Source: Amblyomma americanum
Lineage: Eukaryota; Arthropoda; Arachnida; Ixodida; Ixodidae
Direction of reading: 5' to 3'
DNA length: 64,000 bases
NCBI RefSeq assembly: GCF_052857255.1
Contig: NC_135497.1
Span: 112,647,002-112,711,001, forward strand
Shown here: piece after piece, positions 1-12,455 of the stretch
How positions within the stretch are numbered: position 1 is the stretch's first letter
Layout of the letters: each line of letters starts with the position of its first letter
Program-made: the position numbers and the translations under genes
The notes under the pieces: generated by a model
Databases searched by the model: none
Seen by the model: the letters and a program-made list of their open reading frames with translations, nothing else
What the model was told of the DNA's origin: nothing

Positions 1-3000
1 GGATAAGGAAATCAAAGGAATTAAAGGCAGAATTGATAAGCTCGAGAGAGATGCTGGCTCAAAAGATATAACTCAGTTACAACTCAGTGTCCATGACTTA
101 GAATGGCGCAGCAGGCGCTTGAACATCGAGATTCATGGCATTGCTGGGGCGGAAGGAGAGGACCTCTTGTCAAAAGTCAACAAAGTGGCGGACAAGATTG
201 GCATGAACCATCTCACTGAGGTGGACACCCTCGCACTTCATATGATGTCGGCGAAACCAGGCGAGACAAAAGCTGTGATTGCCCGTTTTGTAAGGCAGAA
301 TCTTCGAGACGCTTTACTGCAGAAACGGGTGGTTCTTAGGGAAAAATACGACTCAGTGTACATCGCAGAAAACATGACCAACTGTTCCAGAGTATTGTTG
401 CAAGCCACAAAAGAGTGGGCTAAACAGGCTGGCTTTGCATATGTGTGGCATGTCAATGGCAAAATTTTGGTGCGTAGAAAGAGTGGCGATGGCGCTATGG
501 TTATCAAGAGCATGAGTGACCTCTCCACACTTCGTAGCTAAATGCCTTTTTCGTGTAGTCGGGAACCCGTGACCCTTATCTTGAAATGGCGCACCTAGGG
601 CACGTTACCTTAGAAGAACTCTTAAAAGAGCTTGGTGGTCAGACACATGGTTACCTTCGTTGTTTTCACTTAAATGCACAGTCTGTGTTCAACAAGGTTG
701 CGGAACTAGAATCCTTGTCAAAAAAGCTTGAGAATTGTTTTGATGTTCTGATGAAAACAGAAATATGGCAATCAAGCAGTTGTGACACTTTTGACCTTCC
801 TGATATGCCAACTTTTTCTGTTAATAGAACCTCTCGTCGCGGTGGTGGTGTGTCTGTGCTAGTAAGCTCTCTTGTACAGCCTGTCTTGCTTTCAGAATTT
901 TCTTGTGTCACAGATAGTTTTGAGATTATTTGTCTGCAAGTGAAAGATGCTGTATTTTCAACTTGTTCTCGCATCCGGATGGTTCTCTACTTGAATTTTT
1001 TGTGTTTTTAGATAATTTATTGTCATTTGTTAACCAAAACAGATACAATGTGATACTTGCCGGTGATTTTAACGTTGATATGAGTAGCAATAGTACGAAG
1101 AAAACATATTTTGAAAATGTATTGCTATCTAATGGCTGTATAAACCATATTACTTCTCCCACACGACTAACGACGTCCATGTAAACAATTCTTGACTTAG
1201 TAATAAGAAATTATGATGCTAACCTTGTCAATTCCAGTGTTCTCACTTACCCTATTAGTGATCACTTGCGTGTGTTTTGTAGCATAAAATTTCGTACTCG
1301 GAGAAACTCTCACCATAAAGTGTTTAATCTTTTAGAGCCTGTTACACCTACCCTCTTAGAAGCTTTTTATCATGAGTTAGAAACGGTTTGCTGGGACAAC
1401 GTTCTTCAGGCATCAAATGCGAACACAACTTATGATGCCTTTTTGAGTTTGTTTCTTTCGGTATACCAACGTCACTTCGTTTTCAAACGCTATACGGGTA
1501 ATAAGAGATGTCGAAAACCAAGGGTGACAAAGTACCTATTGAAGAAGATAGAAAAGAAAGAACGTCTGTTTAAAACATTTATGCGAACTCGTACAGCATC
1601 TGATCTCGCTACGTTCAAAAAATTTCGTAATGACTTGACTAAGCAGCTAAGAAAAGCAAGAAAACTGTACTATGAGAATATGTTCGGTTCCGACGTAAAG
1701 CGCACTGACTTAATGCGGAATAACTTAAATGCACTGATGGCTCGGAGCGAGAAAAAACAGAGAGTTGAAGAAATTTTTCACGAAGGACAGATGTCAAAAG
1801 GAGAAGAAATGGCAAACATTTTTAATGACTACTTTGTTAACAGAGATTCTACTAAAAACCAGGCATCATACAAAAGTTTAGGGCAGAAAAACTCTAGCAC
1901 AATATTTTTTGAACCAACAGATGCAAATGAAGTTTGTTCTCTTTTTTTAGTTTAAATAATTCTCATAGTGTTGATGCTGACGATATACAAATAAGACCCG
2001 TCAAGTATGTGATACGTATAATCAGCACCATTTTAGCGCATATTTTTAATTTCTGCATTTCTACAGCTTTTTTTCCTACAAAAATGCAAGTCGCCCGTGT
2101 GATAGCCTTATATAAGCAAGGAAATAAGAATGATGTATCGAACTACAGACCGATGTCAATTCTTCCTGCCTTTTCGAACGGTCTCGAGAAAATTATCTTA
2201 GATCGAATATCGCGCTTCTCCAGCAAGCATAATATAATAACTACTTCGCAATATGGCTTTAGGAGGGACATGTCTACAGAGCTGGCACTGTTGGACCATA
2301 AGGAATATATTCTAAAGCATTTTGTAGAAATCTATTGTTATGGGTATTTTTGTTGATTTTAGCCAAGGTTTCAATTATATTAGTCATACTATCCTTTTTG
2401 AAAAACTGCATCATTATGGTATACGGGGACATGTTTTGGCTCTCCTCAAAATTTACCTATCATATATATTTCAATATGTCGACATATATGGTTTTATTTC
2501 TCAGAGAAAAAAAATAATTTCAGGAGTCCCACAGGGTAGAATTTTAGGCCCTGTCCTATTTAATTTGTACATTATTGATATTGTACATATCTGCTCAGAT
2601 ACCAAGTTCGTTATATATGCCTATGACACGAGTGCTTTGGTGCCATCACGTTCTGAAGCTGGAGGAATTACTAAAGCAAATATTTTTTTGTGCAAATTGG
2701 ACTCGTGGACTTCCAGCAATCAATTAAAAGTTAACGCAAACAAAACAAAGGTGGTAGTTTTTCGACCAAAAATTAAACATATTTCCTTACAAGGAACCGT
2801 AATGTTTAGATCCGCTGCCATTGATGTGGTAGATACTGTCAAGGGGTTAGGGGTATATTTTACTTCAACTTTACAACGGAATGATCATGTAAACAGTCTA
2901 ATCAGCAAACTGAGCTGCATAACTGGAATTTTAAATCGCAACCGCTATACTGTTCCAAAAAAGTTAAACTAATGGTCTACAGCGCTCTCTTTGTCTCCCA

Positions 3001-3738
3001 ACTAAACTACTCTCATTTAGTTTAGGGAACATCAACAAAAACTAATGTGTTGAAGCTTGAAAGGCTATAGAAAAAATAGTACGAATAATTGAAAACATTC
3101 AAAACACAGTATCTTCACATATCTTTGCTTCGCTTAATTTATTGAAAGTAAGAAATATATACGAATACAAATTATGCAGGCAGTATCGTTTAAGTGTCCA
3201 ACGAGAGAGTACAGTTTTTACGGAAATGGCAGAATTAAGATCCAATTATCACACCTGCAGCACCAGAACTCCAGAACGATGGAAAGTTCCATAATGTCGC
3301 ACTGCCTATGGACAACAAACACTCCGCTATAATCTTCCGCGATTATTGAATGCTGCAGAAAAAGAAGGCGCAGATCTACTCAATATGTCTCTTCCAAATA
3401 TATAAAAATATTTTGCTAATCATACTCTTTTTTGCGAATGAATGCAAAGGTATATCCTTATGTTCAATTACATTACATTGTTTCATTTTCGAAAAAAATT
3501 TTCTTCTCCAGGCGTCCAAATCCAGTGCTCTATTGAAACTCTTATTTAGGCTTATTTTATTGTCTGATGCGATACAGGGCTGTTTTTCTTTTCTCTTTGC
3601 AACAACAAAATGGGACTGTCTACTGCCCCACTCTGCTGGTGTATACACTGTAAGGGGGCGGAGGATTTTTCAAGCCGCAAATGTACAGCTTTTCCCTCCA
3701 CCTCCGTCCAATTCTTTGTGGAGAATAAAACTTGTATG

Positions 3739-3770
<32 letters not shown>

Positions 3771-6700
3771 TGTATGTATGTATGTATGTATGTATGTATG
3801 TATGTATGTATGTATGTATGTATGTATGTATGTATGTATGTATGTATGTATGTATGTATGTATGTATGTATGTATGTATGTATGTATGTATGTATGTATG
3901 TATGTATGTATGTATGTATGTATGTATGTATGTATGTATGTATGTATGTATGTATGTATGTATGTATGTATGTATGTATGTATGTATGTATGTATGTATG
4001 TATGTATGTATGTTTGCATGTATGTATGTATGTATGTATGTGCACCCTGAACACGAATACCCCTACATGGGAGTAAAAAAGGAAGTAATCTGTCCTCGAG
4101 CACACCCCATTTTTACTCCTTTCTGTTTAGAGCGTGGTGCCCATACCACTTAACAAAGCACTCGCAAAAGAACTCATGACCCCAAATTCAAACGCTTCTT
4201 TGAACACAAAAGCAGCAAGCATGTATGCCCACGTGTGCGTAGGAGTCAATGCCAAAATGGCTCAGGAAACAATTGAAGTGTGGCTTCGAAAGGAAGACTC
4301 TGGATTCATGGGGTTTAATGTCCTAAGGAAACTCAGGCAAAAAGGGACGCTGTGGTGAAGGGTTCCAGTAGTTTCGACAACCTGGGGTTCTTTATCATAC
4401 ACGGACATCGCACAGTACACATGGCCTCTAGCATTTCGCCTTTATTGAAAGCTGACCTCCATGGCCGGGATTGAACCCGCGCATTTCACGCCAGCAGCAG
4501 AGCACCATAACCACTGGGCCACTGCGGCGGCTTCTGAAGGAAGACCTAGAACTACATCTCACTCAAGAATGCCCTTAAGGAATAAGCTAATGACACACTA
4601 TTTTTCACCTTGCTTTACATTGAAAGCTTTCACAAACATTGAATGCGTTGCACATACTACTAGAAGCGGAATGTTCTGCAGCCTCGAGCTACCGTTCTAA
4701 AAATCATGATTTATTCTCAACAGCAGTGAAGGAAAAAAAAGACTCTGTAGCAATAAAGTCACTTAACACCAGCTCGTTATACCCATCTAATGGTTCAATA
4801 TAAATTCATCTTCTCCATTCCTTCGAATATGATTAGTCCCGACTCCCGCCATTCCAAGCCGTTGATGGCTGTGTCGGCTGTCTTCCTTGTGTTCAGCATC
4901 AGTTATTGTTCTGAATGCAGCAAGTGGTGCAACAACTTTCATGCGTCATGTGCCATGCAGTGCAATATGAAATAGCAGCCTCACCTCAGGTGAGACTGAA
5001 TCTCGATCTCCCTCCGCAGCTGGTGCTCCACGTTGTTCCTCTGGAGCTGCGACTTAAACATCACCTGCGTGGACGTTTTTCGCAATTCTTTTACGGGGCC
5101 TCTTTGTGGGCTATATGTGTTTTCAAAGCAAGTCGTAACCAAGAGTTTGAGATCTCAGCAAGCTACCAGCAGCTCTTACTTGCAATTGCATTGGTAGCGA
5201 ATGCTCCATTGTAGTGACACGAAAACACACACATTCTCATGCTCGATAAAGCAGTCATCCGGTAGACCAGAGCCGTAACAAACATGCATGCCAGAGAGGG
5301 TGCTCTTGAGAACCTGCTACTTGTCATGAGATGTAGGTGGAAACTGGAAAAGGCATGCTTTTGAGAGTGGTGTGGGAGCACAAGAACACACTGCTTTCAC
5401 TGCCCCTTCTTTGTTGAAAACGGAAGTCTGGGATTTGCCCATTGCCTTCGAGCGCACAATGGCATGAATTGCACGACCTAAGTAGCAAGCCTGCTCACTT
5501 CACTTCTGGTTAGAAATTTGGTCCGTCGTGACATAAACCCTTGAGGTCGTCTGGCGTATTGGATGGCACAGGACAAGTGGCAACTACTACAACAGCTTGT
5601 AATTGCATAAGAATGAAACAGATACACATGTGTCAGCAGTTTGTCCGGTCTAGATAGGAAGTAGCGCCATAGTAGCCAGTTCAGAAACTTAACTGAGTTG
5701 CAACAAATCAACCACGGGAATGCCACAATGGACACGTTCAGTTGCCGAGCAAAATCTGGCCTACAACTCCATCTCAGACTCTACAAGCAGCAATAAAAAA
5801 TGCGGAGAGGTCATGTAAATGGTAGAACAGGGACTACTGGGACCTCAGAAGGATTCAAGCAGAAGCTCTTGCAAAAGAATAGCGAACAGGAAAGTGAAGC
5901 TTAAACTAAACCTAATAAAGATAGCTCTTGCTCAAACATTTTAGGTGTCACTGGCCACTTCTAATGCAAATGAAACCTCCCAGTCATTATCTAAGCGGAC
6001 CAAAAAAAAAGCAAACTGTTTACGTACATGCCTCCAACACAGCAGCACACAGTTGTGTACAAAGCGTCACGGTAGTCGCAAGATGAATGTGCTTCATGTA
6101 AGGTAGGGACATAGAAATTGCCAACTTTTGACCTGGAAGCAGGTGAAGCTCCGAGAACCACCAGATTTGCTCTACTGAATTTCAAATTGGCGATCAGTAG
6201 ATAACAGTCTCATTGCATATGTTAGCATCAGGCTGAGGTAGATGTGGCTTCTTTTCTTGAACAGGTACACAATAAGGGATTGCCCTAGTCATGCAGCATT
6301 ATTGTTCAAGACAGTGCACCCATGCACTCATGGCTGACACAGCCAGCTTAAAATGCTCATTTCTTTCTTTGAGTGTTCACTGTTGTAGTTAGCACATGCT
6401 GTGTACTGAGCCCTACATTCTAGCACCTTGGATATTTTGGCTTTGCAGGCAAACGTGGCCAGGGAGTATGCCTAAAATAAAGCGAGAAAAAATTTTTTAA
6501 TTTGGTTTTTCAGAGAAGTGTGCACTGTCTTCAGTAGGCATCAAAACCATGCCAAGACGGAAGGGGATGGAAGGAGGAGTAAAATATGAGAAAGTGGTGG
6601 CGTAGTGGAAAGCCCAAAAAACTTAGGCCACCTGGGGGTCTAATGTGCATGGAGGTTCCAAAGCTAACGAATACCTTTTCTGTTTCATCTCTATTAAAAC

Positions 6701-9700
6701 GGGACTGGCTGCTGAGTCTGGATGCAATCCACGATCAAGTGAGGGGCAATGGAGTGTTACGCTGCAGGACTTTTCTCAACATGCAATATCAGCATGGGAA
6801 TAGCAGAGATCATCCTAGCCATTGAATATTGTTTACTGTAGTCCCCATGGCACCACTGAAGACATGACTGCTTTCTCTATTGAAACCTCATCTTCAACGC
6901 TGCCGAAAGTGTTATAGTCACTTTTTAATCGTTACCTTCAATTTCCATGTGGCTTGGTTTCCAAACCAATTTCAGATGTCGGTCGGGCATGCACTTCCAT
7001 CATACCATGAAACTTGTGCCAAAAAACGAAATCAAAGCACCGGAGAAAATCTTTAACTCTAAATACCAGGGATTAATTCTGGAAGTGTATGCTCGACAGA
7101 CATCTGAAATTGGTTTCCAAACCAATTTCAGATGTCTGTCGATCATACACTTTCATCATACCATGAAACTTCTACCATAACAAAAACAAAGCACCAGAGA
7201 AAATTTTTAGCTCTAAATACCAGGGATTAATTCGCAAAAAAGTGCGTATTGCCCAGAACTCTTCAATGTGCCACTTGACAAACAGGCTACATATGTGTTT
7301 CATTACATTAGTTTGTACACAGCTGTGACTATGCATAAATTGCAGTCCTATAAGTGCCGCTCGCTTTCGGTCATTACAATTTCTCAAAGGGACACAACAT
7401 TCAGAAATAAATTATTTTTTCAAACCTGCACGTAGCATCTAAAAAAAATCTGTGCCTCCGCGGCAGCACCGTCTCTATATATAAAAAGCCACAGTTCTGC
7501 TATGTATGAAACGGTATGTAGTGTGCCGAGTACACAATTCAGATGCTGCGAAGACATGTAAATTGAATGTCAGAACCTGAGAGGCTCTGATCATATAATC
7601 AGAACAGCCTTTAACTCTGAATGCTTCCATGTGACCAAAGATAGTTCCTTAGCACAGATAAGAAAGGCTGCTAGCACCTACCAGTTTGAGCAAAATGCAT
7701 TTCAAGACAGCTGCCCATAGAAATACTCGAAGAGGATATGATAAATTTCCTACGGAGCTGCAGGAAACCCTGCTATATGTGCCATACAACTTATACACGT
7801 TTGAAGCTTGCATGTTGATCAATGCATAACTCTCTACCGGACATTTTTTTTTGAAAATGGTACCAAAATGATCATTTATTACCCCTGCAGCAATCTTGAC
7901 AAAGCAATGAATCATTTGGATGCGCTCTGCTCGCCTTAAACCATTTGTTGGTTTGCAGACAGATTGCAGCACGGGTGCTTAATGATCATTTCGGAAACTG
8001 AAAAAACGTGTATGCTAGGGCGCTAAAAGCGCAGGTCTCCGAGTACAGATCTAACTAATACCTGTTTAATGAACAGCATCATTTAGTGTGCAATTTATTT
8101 TTGTATGCGCTACTGGTTTTCTTTGCTGTTGCTCTCTTGAATGAATGTACTACTTGTTTAATAGTGAAACAAGCACTGGTCAACATATATAACGCAATTC
8201 TTTAAGGATAACAGCAACAAAGACACAAGGAGAGCAGCAGGAAAGAGGCAATTAACAGGCTGATTAAAAACCGGACATTTCAATGCATTGCTTTAATAAA
8301 CACCCCACAATGCTTGTCCATACGCTCACAGGCCAAGCAAATAAGGTGCAGCAAAAAGAAATGGTCAAATGTTGCCTTCTTGGGCAATAAAAATAACACC
8401 TGGGTCAAATATGTATCACCTCTCGTTACGATATAATCACCACTACAACTATTGTCGCCATAACTACTTCCGCTGCAGGAATAAGGCCTCGACCATTAGT
8501 CCCGAGTTCACCCTGTCCTGCAGAATATACTACACAATATTACAAACTTCAGCAACTGGACTGGTCCAAAAATACAGGAGAAAAGCTGCAGGCTAACATA
8601 CCGGGCCAGTCCGGTCAAGACTGTAGGCGTGCTCTGCTGTTAGAAAAGAATTAAGGTTCTCCACCAGGACGATGAGATTAGGCCAGACAGAAACCAAGAT
8701 TAAAAGGAAGTGTCTAGCATGCTAGATAGGTATCAATTTCATCACTCAGAACGAAGTGGCTTATCAGTTTGTTTAATTGGTTCTTGATGCCTTCTTGGTG
8801 CACCTTTTTGCCAAGCATGAGACCATGCGTGAATGTGAGGACAGGCAGGCACAGACTCAACATTGCGAATAAAGAAATTCACCAAAGTGAGCACCTGTCC
8901 CACTTTTTTCCATTATTCTCTGTATGCCTTTCGCAACGCTTTTCCATGGGTCATTATCAAACCTTGCAGCTTGCCACCTCAGCAACACTGAACAGAAAAT
9001 TTCCATTGAAAGTCTGAAGGTAGGTGGAACTTCGCACATAGTGAGTGCACACCAGAGGGTCAATATTTGATACCCAATGTCCTTGTACAACATCCGAATA
9101 AAAAACTGATAGTCGATTAACGTAGTTAGGCCAGAGGCGAATGAGGTGTGCCAGCAGTCTAGTTTTCGCTTTGGTTCAGTTGGACTGTAGTAATGTCCAC
9201 ATATGTGGAACTGGCCATTGCGGTACCCGACACCTTGTATACAACACCTTGCATACAACGTACGATAATGGAAAATACCTGTAACTTGGCACATACTAAT
9301 CAGCAAGCGTCCTGCAGTGAGGAGTGTGCCATCCACTGCAGCCAGACAAAATGAGTCCTTACTTCTTTAAAACAGCGCCAAGTGCCTTAAAGAAACCACG
9401 AAATGACATATACCAAGGTTACGAAAAGTTCACAAGCGATCAGTATTCCAGCACTGATCACCCACACCAGAAAAAAATTTAAGCTAGCTAGCTGTGTTAA
9501 GATTAAAAATGATTCCTCACATTGAACCCACACTGCCTGGCCTGCCAAAAAAAGAAAAAGGTCTGCACTGCACCTTGCTACGTCCCTGATCCTGCCTACA
9601 GCCCTTCAGCACACCCAATAGCAAGGCTCGCCCAGATTTCCTACTATTTCACAGGGGAAGAGGCAGTCAAGAATGTGTGCCAAGGTGTTGTCCAGATCAA

Positions 9701-11337
9701 ATCCGAGCAGTACTTTTTAAGAAATATTTGTAAATTATAGCGTCCACCGAGAGCTTTTAAACTTGACTGGAATCGTCACAAAAACCACCTTGTTTGTTGC
9801 TTTAGAATATGCCCATGGTAATCATTGAAGGGAACTTTTGAATGATACCAGTAAATGATGAGCGCAACGAAAGAAGCCACAGGAAGGTAATGAAAAAAGC
9901 CATCATCGGAACGGAGGGTTGACTGCGCCAGAAGCGGGCAAGTTTTCATTTGTTCTTGTGCCAACATTGCTGTACCAAACTGACAGCTTCTATTTGCGCT
10001 TCAATTTTCTTTTCATATTGTGTTCTTATGTCCATATTCGTCATATGTTTTGAAGTGGTGCAAGAACTTGCTAGAAACCCTGGGACCCACCTTAAGAGCC
10101 ACAATGAATTTTGTCTCCTTTTCTCGGGCGAGGTACACTCTGCCAAACTTTCCTTTGCCCAGTGGCCGGCCAATCTGAAAATCTTTAAGGCACCACTCCT
10201 TGACAGACCTGCAATAAAGAAAAAGAACACACATGGCTGAAAGTTATACTGCAGCAATGCCAGATTCTGAGCATTACACCAATCAAGAAACACATGCCCC
10301 TACCCCACAATTTGAATGACAGCACTACACTGCACTGTTCTGATTAAACATCAACCATCACATGTATAGATGCAAGCACAAGTAAACAAAGCACAATATT
10401 TTGTTTGTGAATGGCGCCCGTCCCAGCAGAAATCATGAACTATTGTGTCTTCACGAGAAACTACAGGATCGACCACTATTATCATGCACATGCCAAGCCT
10501 CGAATTTCTATTAGGGCACGCGTAAACAGGAGTACAAGGCTACTGAATCTGTTTACTTCTTCTGTTTACACTTGTATGTACTTATTGGATAGGTGTACAT
10601 TTTTGCTCCAAGAAGAGATAGCGCATTGCTTGCACTATATATATGTAGTTCAATCATGAACAGGAATGACTTCCAGGCAAGTTGGTGATACATTCTCAAT
10701 TTACAGTGTGAAGTATGAGGCAAACAGTAGAAAAAAACAGCAAGACAAGCTAGGGGTTTATTGATAGAGAGGTGGGAGGAGGGGGCAGACGGCCCTACCC
10801 ATAAATACAGAAACTTTACACACGATAATCATGTTGGACCCCATTGTTTTGATGAAAAAATTCAAGAGCGATTGGTGCGTTACTCCAAGAGGGCATAAAT
10901 CCACCCCCCCCCCCCCCCCAAGACAAGCGCTGCCTTGCAGTTTTCTTTGTTTTTCCTCTTATGCACTGTTATTTCAGTAATGACTCAAAAATGTCCAAGA
11001 AGACAAAGCCTGCGCAGCCAGCTTATATGGCACTCTACCCATGACTGAACGCTAGTGCACACACTATCTGCGCACAAACACTACGCACAAAAACTGGGGC
11101 AGGAGAGTCCTGAATATGAACATGACGGGCGAACAAGCCCATGGACCACTGAAGTTTGTTGATAACTTGGCATATACATGGTGTCATGCAACTGCAAACA
11201 AAATTTTCTTTCTGCCGATTATATGTCATTCTAACGCAGTTCAGGGCAGTGCTCCCGAAAAAAAACATTCCATTTGGGAATGGTGAGACGCGCAAGAAAA
11301 AGCAATACGCGTCAAGTCCTCTGAACAATACTCACAT
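1..11337 (-). CDS. AURK: Aurora gene 2, 5' portion only (exons 1-3 of a second head-to-tail copy)
   Basis: Exons 1-3 of the kinase occur again at 11337-11336 (AT of the start codon), 10208-10091 and 5064-4985, with the same splice sites, phases and protein sequence as gene 1. Exons 4-7 would lie before position 1. If the spacing equals gene 1, exon 4 would be about 1.2 kb beyond the window edge. Nothing inside the window disables these exons. Whether this is a working second gene, a truncated one, or the other haplotype of the same gene cannot be told here. Confidence 0.7.
2..541 (+). CDS. LINE ORF1 protein, C-terminal part (copy 1)
   Basis: Open from the window edge to TAA. It contains the end of the coiled coil and the RNA-binding-like domain beginning [12 protein letters not shown]. 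It is equivalent to residues 126-304 of the ORF1 at 51317-52231, with one visible amino-acid change (Met for Lys near the end). ORF1 proteins of this kind coat the element's RNA. Confidence 0.75.
   Translation, partial: DKEIKGIKGRIDKLERDAGSKDITQLQLSVHDLEWRSRRLNIEIHGIAGAEGEDLLSKVNKVADKIGMNHLTEVDTLALHMMSAKPGETKAVIARFVRQNLRDALLQKRVVLREKYDSVYIAENMTNCSRVLLQATKEWAKQAGFAYVWHVNGKILVRRKSGDGAMVIKSMSDLSTLRS
586..2972 (+). pseudogene. LINE ORF2 (endonuclease/reverse transcriptase), broken (copy 1)
   Basis: Pieces of one protein spread over several frames. The endonuclease start is at 586-1011 (FHLNAQS, then [10 protein letters not shown]). [11 protein letters not shown] is near 1060 and an ISDHLR motif near 1256, after an in-frame stop at about 1183. 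The pre-RT region is 1266-1955. RT motifs [11 protein letters not shown] and [15 protein letters not shown] are at 1934-2356. [22 protein letters not shown] and the catalytic box read as YAYDT instead of YADDT are at 2340-2972. At least four frame breaks and the altered catalytic box make it inactive. The same breaks occur in copy 2, so they predate the duplication. Confidence 0.85.
3734..4042 (+). repeat. (TATG)n microsatellite at the LINE 3' end, copy 1
   Basis: About 309 bp of TATG units, directly after the LINE 3' end, with a TATATG slip at the start and a tgtttgca interruption near 4012. The open frames it yields in all phases are artefacts. Copy 2 is about 41 bp longer and lacks the interruption. 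Confidence 0.95.
4344..4531 (-). mobile_element. tRNA-derived SINE (family A), copy 1
   Basis: On the minus strand it begins GCCGCCGCAGTGGCCCAGTG and continues GTTATGGTGCTC (A-box-like), then GGTTCAATCCC (B box). A body with GATGTCCGTGTATGATAAAG and GAACCCTTCACCAC follows. Several diverged relatives lie in the window. A short inverted pair (ggagtaaaaa / tttttactcc, 4069-4120) lies just before it. Confidence 0.75.
4985..5064 (-). CDS. AURK: Aurora gene 2 exon 3
   Basis: 80-bp alpha-C exon between cgcag and gtgagg, identical in reading to 56717-56796. The intron just beyond it already differs at several bases from copy 2 (around 5088-5112 against 56820-56844). Confidence 0.85.
5065..10090. other. 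Aurora gene 2 intron 2
   Basis: No coding signal. It holds the near-palindromic tandem duplication at 6957-7233 and most of the sequence that recurs inverted at 17.7-21.8 kb. The rest is unassigned, moderately AT-rich sequence. Open frames here are short and have no recognisable motif. Confidence 0.6.
6957..7233 (+). repeat. Imperfect tandem duplication forming a 68-bp near-perfect palindrome
   Basis: Unit 1 (6957-7110) and unit 2 (7111-7233) both start ggtttccaaaccaatttcag and share a stretch ending ccagggattaattc. The junction makes an inverted repeat from agtgtatg at 7084 to catacact at 7151: 33-bp arms, one mismatch, 2-bp centre. The inverted segment near 20755-20885 has one unit, so the doubling came after that duplication. 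Copy 2 has the same structure at 58690-58966. Confidence 0.8.
10091..10208 (-). CDS. AURK: Aurora gene 2 exon 2
   Basis: 118-bp glycine-loop exon, with acceptor ttgcag and donor gtgggt. The read sequence matches 61830-61947, with GKGKFG and VALK intact. Confidence 0.85.
10905..10919 (+). repeat. poly-C tract in Aurora gene 2 intron 1
   Basis: A run of about 16 C that is slightly shorter in copy 2 (near 62642-62656), as expected of a homopolymer. The intron (10209-11335) holds nothing else recognisable. Confidence 0.8.
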
Positions 11338-11850
11338 AACGATGTTACAGACCGCCGTATAAAGCGGTAATCAAACTGGGGACATCGGCGAGGATGGATG
11401 CGGAGAGGAGTGAGCGACGTCGCCGATCCGCCGAAGTCCGTCCCTGCTCTCGGATTCAGCCTGGGTTAGCAGCGAGACGCCGAGAAGGACGAGCGAAACG
11501 TCCGTGCTGCGGAGGCAGAGGGGCAGCTGTCAAAAAGGAACCAAGGGGCCAAATCAATTCCCTTGCGGGGTTTGGCGAAAAAAAGAGAAGACGAAGGGGA
11601 AAACAGAATAGATGCGCGATATGAGGGGAGATGAGAGAAAAGAAACCCGATGGGGAACAGCCAAATGAAGAAAGACGCTAGCGGGCTGCACCCCAGGCAT
11701 GCCACATCTCCCGGGGAGACGGGGAGTGAATGCGCAGGCTGAATGAACGGTCCCTTCCTTGGTCGGCGGCGGCCGCGGGAGCAAAATATGATGGTGCGTC
11801 GCCGCGAGCTCTCTCGAAGGCATGACGTGTGAGCAGCCGCCGTCACTTAG
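11336..11850 (-). promoter_or_regulatory. AURK: Aurora gene 2 exon 1 / CpG-rich 5' region
   Basis: Direct counterpart of 63073-63590. It has the same gtgagt donor (plus 11330-11335), the same AT at the exon end, the same in-frame upstream TGA, and the same CpG-rich sequence with only a few base differences. Confidence 0.55.
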
Positions 11851-11879
11851 GGAAGAATTACATCGCCCGTGTGAATACC

Positions 11880-12455
11880 TCAATAACGACGCTGTTTCTC
11901 TTGAGCGACGAGGAGGAAGGTATACAATCACCTGCATACACACTAACACACACACACAAACACTGCGGGGCACGCACAACCTATGTCAAGGTGAACATCA
12001 GCATCAGACTTTGGGTTCCGGTGCGACAGTCCTTGTCGGCGCCGACGCACACGGCGGCGCAGGTGCAGCCCGGTCACCGGCGAAGTATCAGCAGGCCGGT
12101 ACCAGCAGGCAGGAGCGCGTCGGTAGTGCGCCTGGCTACCGGGAGGCCGGAGTCAGCAGGCGGGTGCTCACTGGTAGGCCGACTGGCTAGCCGGAGGGTG
12201 GATACAGCATGTAGGGTACCGTGGGGGGTAGCGTGCGCAGGCAGCCAGACCCCGGACCTCCATGCCCGGCCGGTGCAGGCTAGCTGGCCTTGGGGAAACG
12301 CCGAGCTCCAAAACACGACGCGCCGCTCAATCAACCACAGCCATTGCCTCAAAGCCAGGCTCCAAGGATCGATTGCGCACGCGCACCGGCACGCCGCACG
12401 CGGCCACACTTCTTTCTCCTGCCGGAACCCATAGAGCACAATCCACATCATCACA
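11880..12455 (-). repeat. Putative 3' LTR of the Gmr1-like element
   Basis: About 570 bp, diverged direct repeat of 15050-15625; the two flank the pol remnant at 12708-14570. On the minus strand both begin TGTGA and share CTATGGGTTCCGG shortly after. A purine-rich ACTGGGGGAGGT lies just before this copy, where a polypurine tract is expected. The far end is not resolved to a CA terminus. Copy 2 also contains the first part (from about 63617). Confidence 0.6.

Larger units (their letters stand above)
1..3733 (+). mobile_element. Non-LTR retrotransposon (LINE), copy 1, entered at its ORF1
   Basis: Continuation of the LINE that is fully visible at about 50971-55423. It contains the ORF1 C-terminus, a broken ORF2 (endonuclease then reverse transcriptase), a 3' untranslated region and an end with AATAAAACTTG running directly into a (TATG)n tract. 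It lies in intron 3 of Aurora gene 2, in the opposite orientation to the gene. ORF2 style suggests the CR1/L2/Jockey group (inference). Confidence 0.85.
6020..10214 (-). repeat. Inverted-duplicate arm A (partner 17746-21772)
   Basis: The minus strand of this stretch, from the exon 2 acceptor to gtaaacag near 6020, recurs on the plus strand at 17746-21772. Divergence is several per cent with small indels, much more than between the two direct copies. The same arm exists in copy 2 at about 57750-61953. Confidence 0.9.
1..12261 (+). repeat. Direct large duplication, copy 1 (partner 51691-64000)
   Basis: Position 1 aligns with 51691 and 12261 with 64000. Only scattered substitutions, small indels and a microsatellite length change separate the copies (the first 540 bp show one difference by eye). 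The offset drifts from 51690 to 51732 across the TATG repeat and to 51739 by the end. Both copies run off the window, so the unit is at least 12.3 kb with a 51.7-kb period. Confidence 0.95.

Noticed and set aside
3734..4042. CRISPR-like or satellite array
   Set aside because: No spacers; simple 4-bp microsatellite in eukaryotic DNA.
4069..4120. Short inverted pair ggagtaaaaa / tttttactcc as a MITE
   Set aside because: Only about 50 bp, no clear target-site duplication.
3350..4153. Long open frames through the TATG repeat (both copies, both strands)
   Set aside because: They exist only because a 4-bp repeat has no stop in some phases; no non-repeat domain.
7649..7972. 107-codon minus-strand frame (copy at 59382-59705)
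   Set aside because: Intronic, not kept open in the inverted paralogue, no motif.
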